Under the pieces are notes generated by a model. The model was not told the origin of the DNA and searched no databases. It saw only the letters and a list, made by a program, of their open reading frames with translations. Below are positions 35,862-49,100 of a DNA stretch of 64,000 bases, piece after piece; the stretch's first letter is position 1; each line of letters starts with the position of its first letter. Origin of the DNA: Nepenthes gracilis (lineage: Eukaryota > Streptophyta > Magnoliopsida > Caryophyllales > Nepenthaceae); contig BSYO01000013.1 of NCBI GenBank assembly GCA_033239525.1, positions 2,752,501 to 2,816,500 of the forward strand. The letters are read 5' to 3'. The translations under genes were made by a program, and so were the position numbers.

Positions 35862-38800
35862 ATGAGTTGGCTGACTCTACTCACTGTAACAGTGCTTCTA
35901 TTCGACGTTGCGGCCGCTCAGTTCGTCGTCGAAACAATCCCCGGCTACCCCGGAAAGCTTCCCTTCAAGCTCGAAACCGGGTACGGATAACTTTCTTCTT
36001 ACTCTTTCGATGTCTGAGATTGCTGGTAGTTTTTCCACTGTTTTTTGAAGAGGTTACTTTATGATTGGAATACAAAGTCAGTGAGGTGCTTCTCTCTTCC
36101 TTTCTCTCTCTGGTTTTTGGGTTAAAAAATGGTGGGTTTAGATACATTGGGGTTGGAGATGTGGACGAGGTGCAGTTTTTCTACTACTTCGTGGAGTCTC
36201 AGAGGAATCCGACGGTGGATCCATTGATATTGTGGCTCACCGGCGGCCCCGGCTGCTCTGCTCTTTCTGGTCTCATCTATGAAATAGGTACGTTTTTTCT
36301 GTCAGCATTGCGAAATCCCAACCGTTGCTTCTGCCTACTTCTTCAATGCGGAAAAGGGGGCACATCCCTTAAAAGAGATAGTCTTTATTTTCCTCTTCAT
36401 TTAAGTTATTTATTTTTATATAAATAAATATAATTTAATAATTTAAAAAAAATTAATTAAAATTATTTATTAAATTATAATTATATATTTAAAAATAAAT
36501 TTGATGTATCTTGGATCCGGATTGTTGTATGGATTAGATAACATTTTAGTCTTTTTCGATCGAGTCAAACTCAGGCGAGTCCGGTTTCCGTCTCTGACGA
36601 CTCGAATCTTACGTAACACAACAAACAAATAAAAGGTTAAAATATTGGCAGGACTTACTTCCCAATCTATACTCCAACACTCAAATTAGTAATCTTTCTC
36701 AAAGAGATAAAAAGATGTGGAGATGAGGAATATACGTGGTGATGCACGAGAGTGGGACTTGAGTTTGGCTCGAAGGTTGCACTCATTGTGGAGCGACTTT
36801 GACACAGTGTTGTGCTTAGCAAGGAATGGCGTAGATATTGAGAGAGTAAGAATTGTGGATGAATTCTTGGAAAGCTCTTTGGGTAGAGAATCATCTCCTG
36901 TGAGCGCTTAAGTGTGAGCCTGAGTATGAGCGTCGGTTGCACTGCCTAGGCCTATGCATTGGGTCTGGAGGATTTCTTGACAAGCTGTCGATATGTTACA
37001 ATAAATACTCTGAGCTAACCCACGGTATTGGACCCCTCACACCTATTATCTTTTCCACCTCCCCTTAGTGTTAAGTATGTGAACAAAGCCAAAAAAGCAA
37101 ACTGATTGGCTTGGTCAGTTGCTCATTATTTAATTTTAAAAAAATTAAACCCAAAATAAAATCAATTAAAGAAACATATCTTTTCATGTTTACATATATC
37201 AAAATTCAAAAAAATAAAAAAATAATAAAGAATTTAAGATATACATTTTTCTTTTCATAAATCAATTCATAATATATATTTATATAAAAGGGCAGTTGGG
37301 TAAATCACATATGGGTTTTGCAGGTCCATTGCAATTCAACTACTCGAGTACTAGCGTGCCAACATTCATACTAAATAACAACTCCTGGACCCAGGTGTTT
37401 ATTTTATTTTATTTTTATTTTCTTCCCTCATTAACTTAATTTTTACTCACCTTGACATCAAAATTAACAATTTTAATATATATAAATACACGTACGTGTA
37501 TCAAAATTTGGCTGATTCATTAAACTTGCAGGTTGCTAGTATTATATTTGTAGATACGCCGGTCGGAACCGGATTCTCCTATTCGAACACGCAGGAAGGA
37601 TACCACAGTAGCGATACCCTAACCGCCTCTGATATTTACGTGTTTCTAAGGAAGGTATGTATGTATAAATGTATACGAAATTCTTATACAGTATGAGTTA
37701 GATGCGCATAATCTTTATTACAATGATATAAAAATATTATTTTTATAAAATAAATTTGTCACAGCTAAATTATTATATAATAATCTTACTGTCCTACCAT
37801 GAATTATTCCGTATGAGAAATGGGTAAATTAATCGCTTGTTGCCTATCAATAATTTTGCGTGTTTATAAATGTCGGTGCGGCAGTGGCTGCTGGGTCACC
37901 CCAATTTTCTTCTGAATCGACTCTATGTCGCCGGCGATTCGTACTCGGGCATTCCCGTCCCATTGGTTGTTTCAAAAATAGTAGACGGTAAATATTTAAT
38001 GCTTTGGTTAATTTGATCTTGTGTTCTTCTTAATTAAATTTTGTGTTCTACTTTTTTTGTATGTAGGGTATAATATAATTTTAAAAGATAAAAAAATAAA
38101 TAATAAAATTAAAATAAAAATTTGTAAATAAAATAAATATTGTTTGTCAGGGTTTAATAGTGAGTGACCACCTTGTGCAGGCAACGATAATGGAGAAAAC
38201 CCACCGTTGAATCTCGAAGTAAGTCGAGTACTTATTAAAGCCTATTTTACATTGATTTTAAAGTAATTTTCTTAAAAATAACAATAAAACAAAACTTCTT
38301 TATATGTTATTGAAACGAACTCATATAAAAATAAATAAATAAATAAATAATTATATTATCAGATAAAATCCTAAAAGCACCGGCTTAGTATCTCTGAAAT
38401 TTTATAAATAAAATTACATTTCAAAATACCCTAAAATTCAATAATTCATAATTTATTGTATTTATTTATTGTAATGGATGCAGGGTTATATACTTGGAAA
38501 CCCTTATTCAGATTATTCTCACGATTCCAATTCAAAAGTACCCTATGCTCATCGAGTAAATCTCTTATCTGATGAACTATATGAGGTGGGTTTTACTCTA
38601 TCTTTTCCGCTAGAATAAGTGACCCAATAGACTATATTTCTTTATTATAATTTTTTAAAGGGTTATATATGTCAATATTGTAAAAAAAATAATTTCGTTA
38701 TCTAAACCCGTAGCATTTATATCATAATAAAATATTCTTATTATTGTATTAATCTATAATAAAATAGTTAGTGCTATGGCCACTATTGGTTGTTGATGTT

Positions 38801-40095
38801 ATAATTGCTTGCCTAGTCATTTAAAGTAAGCTGTGATGGCAAGTATGTTAACCCGGACACAAACAGCACGCAGTGTGCGGAGGATATCGTAGCTATTCAT
38901 GATGTAAGTGATTATTTTCGCTTCTTCCAAACTTATTATGATTAAAATAAGTGTCATTTTATTAAAATTTTTATATTCTATATGATTAAATTGTCTAATA
39001 ATCCCTCTGAAACGTGTGCAGTGTATTGATTTATTGTATACTGGACAAATATTGGAACCCAATTGCAGCGTTCGGGCTCCAAAACCAAGTCATGATCAAT
39101 GGGATCCAAGTACTTTTGAAGAGGATAATCTCCAGTTACTACATACTAACTTGGATGAACTTCCTGAGCCATGGTGTCGGGTAATTTTCTCTGTTTTTTT
39201 ATAGAAATATTTAAAAAATATCTTATAGACATTCACAAATAACATAGTATTATATTCACTAATGCATATCAACGAATTCATATAATATTAGATAAATAGT
39301 TGTCGAAATGAATATTTATAGACAATAATAATATTAAAAAGGTTAATTTTTTTAAAATGCATGATAGGTGATCTAATTATTGAATGATGATTGGCAGGAC
39401 TATAACTATTTGAGTATCTACACGTGGGCCAATGATAAGCTCGTACAAGAAGCTCTCCATGTTAGACAGGTATATAAACTTTCATAAGTATTGAGAGACT
39501 GAGACAAAGAAAAAAAATATATTAAAAAATAAAATAAAATATTTGTAATTTTTTATTATGGATACATAAAGAAATAAATATAAACAAATATATATAAATA
39601 CATGCAGGGAACTATAAAGATATGGGTGAGATGTAATAAGAGTTTATCTTACACAACAGATGTTACGAGTAGCATTGTTTATCATCAAAATCTTACCAAG
39701 AAATGCCTTCAAGCTCTCATTTACAGGTAATTAAATTATCTTTGATCTCCAAATTTCATACTAATTGAGCAAATGTCGTTATATTTTCTAATATTTGTCT
39801 ATTTAAGATTTTTCTTTGATGTTTTCAAAGTAGTTAGAGTAAATATCACCTACTGAGAAATAGTTCGTTCGCCTTATGTCAGAGGCTATTGGATATAAAT
39901 CTAACTGTATATATATATTTATTTTATTTGTTAAAAAAGATTTATATGAATTATTTTTTAAATTATATGGGCTATTGAAATTAAATTTAAATATTTCGGA
40001 TCTATTAAGAATTTAATATCCTTTTTTATTAAGAATATTATACTTTTTCTAAATTAGAATGTTACTTTTTTTAAATTTAGACTACTTATACATAT

Positions 40096-40139
<44 letters not shown>

Positions 40140-43100
40140 CTATTTTAAATTATATAATTAATATGTTCTAATTTAAATTATTTATATAATTATCATTATC
40201 AAAAATTTTTAATTTATGTTGCTTACTTCTTCTATATAACGAGATAACTTATTATATAATTTCACATATTAGAGACGAGTTTATTAAAACATTTCTAATC
40301 AATCAGTTCATCATCTTCTCCTCATCATCATTCAGATTTGAAATCATTTGTTGTAACTTCTGATACCGATTGTTTCTATAGCTTGATTGTCGGCACCAAA
40401 CCCATAAATCGTTGTTACATCATCATCGTTATAGATATTCATCCGCCTATTGATCTCAAATCCGGACACTTCGGACAATCTTCCAACCTCCGATTGGTAA
40501 GCCCGTTGATCCACTGAAATCCATCGTTCATTGATTGGAAGAGTTGCTGTTCTTTGTTGAAAGAATCTTAGTCTTGGCACGGCACCATCGCTGCGAGTAT
40601 CACTATTTTGGCCTCACCGTTCAGCATCGATGATTGATTCGTCACGGCATTATCTGGGAAGAAGACGATCAAAACACATTGTTTTCTCCATTTCGTTATT
40701 CAAACACATCGTTTCAAGCCTTGGGTGCCGTTTGCTGTTTGATTAAAACGCGGTGTCTCACTCTCTTAAGTACTAAAACGCAACTTTCAACCTCAAAGTT
40801 TCCAAACTCGAAGCCAGTTAGTAGGCCAAACTTGGTAATTAGGGCTTATTCTCCGAATTCCTCCTAGGACCCGGCAAAGAAGATTGACTTGCTGCCCAAT
40901 CGACGATTCTCGACCACCATCCATCGCCGCGGCCACGACCACCGTCCACGAATGCAATCGTGATGCGGGCTTCAACACAATCGGAGGCACCGATTGAGAT
41001 TGTGATTAAGCAGAGGGGATTGGGAAATTGAGATATTGACGGAGGGAGGAAAGCACGAGAGAAGAGAGGAGAGAAGACGTGAGAGAGAAAAAGGAGAGTT
41101 GAGTAAATGTTTTCTATCCTTTCTTTCGTTCCTTTCCGGACGCCTAATAGCTCTCCGTGAGCATAACAGAAACAATTAACAATAGCCCTCATAACAGAAC
41201 AATTAACAGAGCATAAGGGTCCACGTGCATAACTAAATGGTGTGCATAACTAAATGGGGCATAGCAGTTAAGCAAACAATTCAAATAAAATCCCTATATT
41301 TCCCTGGTGTCCGGGTGGGGCGATTGCTGCGGCGCACCGCTGTGTGAGTTTCCTCCTGGCTTGCCGGTTGAGTCGAGATACGGTACGGGTCCCCGGTAGC
41401 CAGGCCCGTAACATTTCCACCCTCATCGAAAATCACCTTGTCCTCAAGGTGAAATTCGGGAAACTGCTGATGGAGAGTTGCCACAGGTTCCCATGTGGCT
41501 TCCTCGGCGCTGTGAGAGTGCCATTGGACGAGCACTTGTGGCACTGGTCTTCCTTGCTGCAAAATCCATCTAAATCCCAGCAACTGAGTGGGAAACTCCA
41601 GGGGATGGGAGTCAATTGCTTCAACTGCGAGTTCACAGTGACTACGGATCACCACAGCACTTCTTAAGGAGAGATACATGAAATACATTATGAATCCTAG
41701 AGGAGGCGGGAAGATGTAGGCGATAAGCCACTTTGCCTATGCGTTCCGAGGATCCTAAGGGCCCATAGTAGCGTTTGGCTAGTTTGTGATACGGTCGACG
41801 AGTGCGGTGGTGCAGCGTCTGGCTGCCCAGCTTTTACAAAGACCCACTCGTCCAGTTGGAATTCTCGATCGGTGCGATGTGCATCTGCCTGATTTTTCAT
41901 TCGTAGTTGCGCGCGTTGCAGATTTGTCTTGAGAGCAGCGAGGATAGTGGACCGTTCGGTAATTAATTCATCAACCGCGGCTACTGGAGATGCTCCCTGC
42001 GTATAATCTTGTAGCGTGGGTGGTGGCCGACCATAAAGCGCTTGAAAAGGGGTCATTTGTATGGCGGAATGCCAAGTTGTATTGTAATGCCACTCATCCC
42101 ATGACAGAAATTGTCCCGATTAGGCAGGGTGGTCAGGCCGCAAAGCTACGGAGATAATCCTCCAAGCATCGATTAACCACTTCCGTTTGGCCGTCCGTTT
42201 GGGGATGGTATGCGCTTCGAGCAGCAGTGAAGTTCCTTGTAAGCGGAAAAGCTCTTGCCAAAATGTACTCATGAAAATAGGGTCGCGATCGGAGAGCGAT
42301 ATCTTTGGAACTCCATGCGGACGGCGGATGTCCGTGACAAACACACGGCTAGATCAACCAGGGCTGTAAAGTGGTCGCTCAATGAAGAAAATGCGCATAT
42401 TTGGACAATCGATCTACTACCACGAAGATCACCGTGCGTCCCTTGGATGGGGCGGGTGGTGATAAAATCCATGGAAATTGACTCCCATATGCGTTACTGG
42501 AATTGAAGCGGTGGCAGTCCACCCCAGGGCGGTGTTGAGTGGCAATCTGGCGGACAGACTACGATTAGCGACAAATCGGCGGACATCATTCCTCATTCCG
42601 GCCGTAGAAGGAAGTCTGCTATCCTTGCCATTGTCTGCGCCGCATGCCCGCATGCCCCCTACCGGTGAGCAGTGATATTCTGCAAGATGATCTCTGTGAA
42701 TTGTTTCGAGGAATAAGGATGCGGCGCTTAAAAACACCAGCCCATCCCGCACTTTGTATAATGCTCAAAGTCCTGCGGACGGTCGGTGATGGATTTGATC
42801 ATTTTTATGCAGTGGTTGTTACTTGTAATATTCCCTGGAGGCCGAGAGCGATGCTATGAGAGGTCTTGACACCATCTGCGAGTATTGCATTGCGATCTGC
42901 GCAGCATGACAGGGGCATCGTTAGGCCCATTATCTCTTCCCTGCGATAAACTATATCAAAGTCATACCCGATCAATTTAGTGATCCATTTACGTTGTTAC
43001 GGTGTATGGATTATCTGTGTCATCAAGGACCGAAGTGGTGGTGATCTGTTTGGACTACAAATTTAGCGCCTACCGGTATTGGCGCCATTTCTTAATCTAG

Positions 43101-46100
43101 CTTGATGATGCGTCGACTCACGGACATACGTCGAGGAATTGCGTAGCTTTGGACACAGCTGGCGAAGTAGGCAAGGGCCGTCCATCCGTACCCGAGATTT
43201 GCGCCCACTCCACTGCCCCGAAGCATCTGTTTGCACCACGAATGGCCGTGAAAAGTCCGGTAAGTGAGAACAGGAGTGGTCTTTGAGTCTTTGTTTTAAA
43301 GGGATTGACAGCTGCGGTAAGCTTCGCTTCCCGAGATGAAGCAATCTTTTCGTAGTAGTTGGGTGAGGGGAGCCGCAATCTGAGAATACCGAGCCACAAA
43401 ACGTCTGTAGTATCCCGCCAATCCCAAAAATCCTCGGAGTTGTTTGCTGTTGGTAGGGATTGGCCAGCTTCGTACTGCTGCAATTTTGGCTGGATCCACC
43501 GCCACCCTTGTCTTTGAGACAATATGACCCAAATAGGAAAGGAAAGTGCTGAACTCGCACTTAGTTTGCTTGGCGTAGAAGGAGTGAGTGCGTAGGATTT
43601 GGAGGACTTGAGCGAGGTGCAGAAGGTGGGCTTTCCAGGATGGGCTATAGACCAAGATATCATCGAAGAACACCAGCACGAACTTGCGGAGTACTGGTCC
43701 GAAGATGGTATTCATTTCAGCTTGGAAGGAGGAGGGTGCATTTGACAACCCGAAGGGCATGACGAGAAATTCGTAGTGTCCAGTGTGTGTCTAAGGTCAT
43801 CTTGTGCACATCGGGCCGATGCACCCGAAGGCGATGGTAGCCGCACGTAAATCTAATTTAGAGAACACGGTGGCGCCATGCACCATCCAAATTCGTCCAC
43901 CGTTGGAATTGGGAACCGGTCCTTGATGGTAATTGCGTTCAGGGCACGGTAGTCCACGCAAAATCGCCAGCTGCCGTCCTTCTTTTTCACTAAAAGCACA
44001 GGTGAGGAAAATGGACTTGTGCTGGGTCGGATAGTACCTTCGGCCAGCATTTCCTTGATGAGATTCTCCATGACACCCTTTTGAAAATGTGGGTATCGGT
44101 ATGGCTTCACATTAACCGGCGTTGCATTAGATTGTAAGGGAATTTTGTGGTGATTCGAACTCAGCCATGTAGACCGCCACAGTGGTAGTCTGTCTGAGCT
44201 TGTATAATGCTGCTTCGTAATTCACAAAGGTAGAAGGTCCAAATCGGAGCTCCAAATCACGAACAAAGAATTCCCAGGTTGTAAGTTGCCTGGTTGCATG
44301 CATCCATTGGAACCATTGCAACGCAGGGCCAGACATATAGAAGGCGGCCACAGTGAGTTTTTGCTCAGGAGGCGTGCGATGGTAGAGGAAAAATCGGTCG
44401 ATTTGGAACAGCCATCCTGTCACGTTATCCCCTGAGAAAAAGGGAATCTCGAGCTTTGGCAACCTCGGTTGAAGCTCGGGATGGTTTTCGAGGGATGACA
44501 ACGGCGTAGGTAGGGTTTGCGGAAACGGCATGGGTGGTACCGAGAAAGTAGAAGAACTCACCGCAGGTGCCTAAGTAATGGTGGCAACGCCAAGTCATGG
44601 AAAAACGTTCCATCCTGGCCGAGTGTGATTAATCTCAGCAATAGATTGTTTGATGTGTTCTGTATCAGCTTTATGGGTTGCAATGTCCTCCGAGTGTTGT
44701 TGAACAACAGCCGCAACATCCTTCACTTCTCTCACCATGCCCGCGAGGGTTTCCTCGTGTGCCTTCGATCGAGTCGTGATGCCCTCTGCCATGTCAGCTC
44801 TCAACGAGAGCACCTTGATGCGGGCTTCAACACAATCGGAACCGATTGAGATTGACGAACAGAAGGGGATTGGGAAATGAGATATTGACAGAGAGGGAGG
44901 AAAGCACGAGAGAAGAGAGGGAGAAGACGTGAGAGAGAGAAAAGGAGAGTTGAGTAAATGTTTTCTATCCTTTCTTTCGTTTCCTTTCCCGACGCCTAAT
45001 AGCTCAGTGAGCATAACGAAACAATTAACAATAGCCCTCATAACAGAACAATTAACAGAGCATAAGGGTCCACGTGCATAACTAAATGGTGTGCATAACT
45101 AAATGGGGCATAGCAGTTAAGCAAACAATTCAAATAAAATCCCTATATTTCCCTGGTGTCCGGGTGGGGCGATTGCTGCGGCGCACCGCTGTGTGAGTTT
45201 CCTCCTGGCTTGCCGGTTGAGTCGAGATACGGTACGGGTCCCCGGTAGCCAGGCCCGTAACAAATCGCCAACCGCCAGCAATTTTTCAGCATCCTTTCAT
45301 GTAACTTTCTAACAATTTTTTGGTGTCTTCTAACGAATTTTACAACTATCTAGTAACCTTTTTAGGCCATTTTTAGCAACTTTTTTGGCACCATTTTAGT
45401 GATTCTTTAGAACATTTTCCTGATATTTCAATAACCTTTTTGGCAATATTTTCGATAGTTGAATATGATCTTATCTTAATATTTTCTTACAAGAATTTTG
45501 ATATTTGGGATCAGAATATGTGTAAGCTCTTTGGGGTCAAATGCAAAATTGTTTATCTTTAATTTACATCTATACATCTTCTATATTCGTTTACTGTTAT
45601 TGTCTCTTCTAATCTTTGGCAGCGTCAACTTGGTTAACCATCATTGTCTCATATTCAATCATTAGTCTCAAATAATTATTTAGAGAATGTTACTTTTAAT
45701 TCTTTTGAATGTGTGTATTGTTATTTAGGCAAACAATTAAACATTTTTTTTCAATAAAGAGATTCTTCGGCTTTCACACCCTTTAATTTAGTTTATTCTG
45801 ATACTTGTGATTATGCCCTTGTTCCTACTAAAAACGAATATCCTTACTTTTTTATCTTTATCAATAATTATTATTGTTATAGATATATTTATCTTTTATA
45901 TAATTTATTCGAGCTACTCGATGCAATCATAACTTTCAACAGATGACAAAAACTCAATTCGATCGTGTAATTTAAATCTTTTGTTTCAATAATACTTTAT
46001 AATATACATTTATCTTTTTTTCTAGATAAATTTTAGCAAATAATCACTATATCTCATCGTTTATATCCTTATACTTTCTAAGAAAATAAACATGTTGAAT

Positions 46101-49100
46101 ATATATATTATCACATTCTTACCACTGTCTATACTTTCTTCCTCTTTACTTCTTTTCCTTAGCCTCTTGGAAAAATGTTGCATTTTTACACTTTCAAAGA
46201 AAATAGACATGTTGAATATATATATTATCACATTCTTAACACTGTCTATACTCTCTTCCTCTTTACTTATTTTCCTAAGCCCCTTTGAAAAAATGCTGCA
46301 TTTTTTGACGTCTATACTATTAATCGACTTTGCTCTCTTACTTTTTCAAACTAAACTTTATTTGATTGTTTTCATAAAAAGATATCCAATTATTCTTTTT
46401 TTAAAATTTTTTGTTGTACTTATTTTGTTCTAGCTCCTCCTTATAAGCATACCGAATTTGAACATTATTCTCAACTCTGTTACTTCATGGTTATGGTATT
46501 CAATATAAAAGTTATTGATATTATAATCTTATAATTAGATATTTTCACATTTTTAAAAATGTTTAGTTATGAGAGCGCAAAAATCCTATGTCATTTGCTT
46601 TCCCTCAAGACTTTCTTTTTTTTTTCTTAAATATTTATTGATCGACTATCAATATCTTTTTAAAATTTATACCTGATTTAGATTCTGTAAATTCAACCAC
46701 TCCTAATGTGTTTGGATCATCTAATGTCCATGAGATCACTACCATGCCTTCAGAGTTTTCCTTCATTGTAGATATTTGTCGCTCTAATTAAGTATGTGCT
46801 CTTCATTTCCATCTTTATGGCTATTACTATTTCTTTTTTTTACTATTTTTTATGACTCATGCAATCATCACAAAGTATGCGTTGAACCTATTTGACACCA
46901 AACTATAACTAAAGAGCTTGATATTCTTCACAAGTATCACAATTAGATTTATTTACTTTTTTATCTAGTAAGACTAATATGGGATAAATAATTATATAAA
47001 TAAAAAAAAATTAAAATGGTTCAAGAGTATAATATAAAGCTTATCTTGTAACCAAAGAATTTATCTAAAAGTATCACATTGATTATGAAAAAACCTTTAC
47101 TCTGATTTTTGGCATTACTCATATTTGAACTTTTTTGATTTTAGCTAATATGTGTCAATGACCTTTATTTCAAAAAAAATTTTAAAAATGTAATTTTTTA
47201 TGGAAACTTGACAGGAAAAGTCTATGTGAAACCCTCTCTTAGTTATCCTCATTCTCTTAGATATATATATATCATATTCGACAAACACTATACGGCATTA
47301 AGTAGGCTATCTATACTTAGATTATCAAATTTAATTCTAATATTTTACAACTTTGGTTTGTCTTCAATTCTCATAATTTTTCTTTTTTTAGTTGTTATAT
47401 AACTATAAATATCACTATTCTTCTATTTTGTATTAATGATATGATGATGATACTTCTGACATTCCTGAACCTAAACACCAAATACTTTGGGGTCAGAGCT
47501 TTAAAATGAAAAATCTCAATTTCTTTTACTATTTTTTTGGACTTAAAGTAGCTCCCATATTTGATAACTACCATTTGATACAAGTTTAATATACTTTTGA
47601 TTTTATTTATAATGTTGGGTTCATTGACTATATGATAGTTACTAGTTCACTTGAATATAATATGAAACTCTCTGCTACTGGTGGTAAACCTTTCTCTAAT
47701 ACTATACTTTACCGATTATTTATTGGGAATCTTATGTATCTTGCGTTTATTCAGCTTGATGCCTATATTGTATATATTGTCAATCAATTTATATCAGCTC
47801 TGTATTTTGTTTAATATGCAACTATTTTGTATATTTTTTTTACTATGTTCGAAAGCACTCTATTTCATAAACTATACCTTTTCACCCACTCTTCATTAGC
47901 ACTCAGAGTATAATTTGATATTGATTGGATAGGTGACCCTATTAATCGATGGTCTGTTACTGATTTTTCTTTACCTATTAAGAGATTCTTTTATTTTGTA
48001 ATGTATCAAGAAATAGATCGGTATTACTCATTCTAATGTTGAAGCTAAAAATTATGCTATTAGTAATACTGTATCTAAGCTTTTCTAGCTTCGTTTGCTT
48101 TTACAAGATATTATTATTCTTCATCCTATCAGCACTTCCCTTATTTGTAATAATCATATAATACTATTTATATTACTCACAATGGATATGTTTAATAAAT
48201 GTATAAACTATATTGAGATTAATTATCATTTCGTATATTATCATCTCAAAGAAGGTACCATTTACCTCTATCAATTGATGAATATTTGACAAAATCTCAT
48301 CCGTTAAGTCTCCACATTAATCTAATCTACAAACTGAAGTTAATCTCTTCCAAAGCATCACAAGTTTAAATGGGATATTAATAATATACTATTCTTTCTT
48401 AATAAAATATTGTATTTGTTTTTAAATTAGAATACTAGTGTCTTTTAATTTATACAACTTATATATATTAAGATATATATATATATATATATATAAATTT
48501 AGATTATTTACATAATATTTATTATTGCAACTTTCTAGTTTAAGTTACATCCTTTTTTTCTTTATTTCTTTTCTCATATTTCCGCAGAATCCGTGATAAA
48601 TGGGTCGTGTCACCCATCTCAGGCCATCCAAGGATATTATTGTTTTATTGTCTTTACAAAATAATCAAATTTCAATTTGTTGATTTGATTTTATTTTTTT
48701 TATTATTTTGCTAACAGCGGTGACCAGGATTTGGCTATTCCTTATGTGGGTACGCTCGGGTGGATAAGGTCTCTTGGCCTACCCTTGGTCGGTGAATGGA
48801 GGCCATGGTTCGTCGATGGTCAAGTTGCTGGGTTCGTTTCAAAGCTCTTTATAGAACTCCTTACCTAAATATAAAAAGCGTTACCATATTTATTTATTTA
48901 TTTTAGTATATTTATTTAAAATAAATAAATAAATAAGATATCACATTACTTTATAATATTTAAAGAGTGTTTAGAAATTATTTTTATTTTCCTTTTAGTA
49001 TGTTCCTTTCTTATAGAACAAACATTTTTAAAACATTTATACACTTAAACAAATATATTCACAATGAATATTATAAGCAAATATAAAGACTTCTTATTTT

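Larger units (their letters stand above)
40961..45262 (-). mobile_element. Ty3/gypsy retrotransposon, defective, in intron 11 of gene B
   Basis: Two LTRs (40961-41413 and 44816-45262) and flanking AATCG duplications (40956-40960 and 45263-45267) define a 4302-base element. The empty site is at 17660-17664 in unit A. Coding is on the minus strand in the order gag (about 44790-44127), reverse transcriptase (44110-43296, with FFDDILVYS), RNase H fragments (about 43300-43100), integrase pieces (about 42750-41700) and a chromodomain-like C-terminus (41688-41414, with EEATWEP). That order identifies gypsy. Gag runs almost directly into reverse transcriptase, so the gag zinc knuckle and protease are deleted. 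Frameshifts and stops cut the rest. GGTGCTCTCG just inside the 5' LTR is the likely primer-binding site; the tRNA is not identified. Confidence 0.93.
39960..48600 (+). mobile_element. Decayed Ty1/copia relic in intron 11 of gene B (split by a gypsy insertion)
   Basis: Plus-strand remnants of copia reverse transcriptase and RNase H lie between about 47080 and 48290, in order. A DYEKTF-like stretch is near 47085, [14 protein letters not shown] at about 47195-47235, a DDM-type active-site remnant near 47430, [14 protein letters not shown] near 47710, and a RNase H tail ([20 protein letters not shown]) near 48205-48260. Frames are riddled with stops. AT-rich blocks with (TA)n at about 39960-40270 and about 48370-48590 resemble each other and are probably the LTRs. 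A 117-base tandem duplication lies at about 46078-46311. The gypsy element 40961-45262 sits inside it. Confidence 0.7.

Noticed and set aside
41344..41667. Plus-strand frames across the gypsy element
   Set aside because: Antisense shadows of the minus-strand polyprotein remnants.
46092..46433. 113-aa frame with a repeated [10 protein letters not shown] segment
   Set aside because: Explained by a 117-base tandem duplication inside the decayed copia relic; very hydrophobic AT-rich translation.
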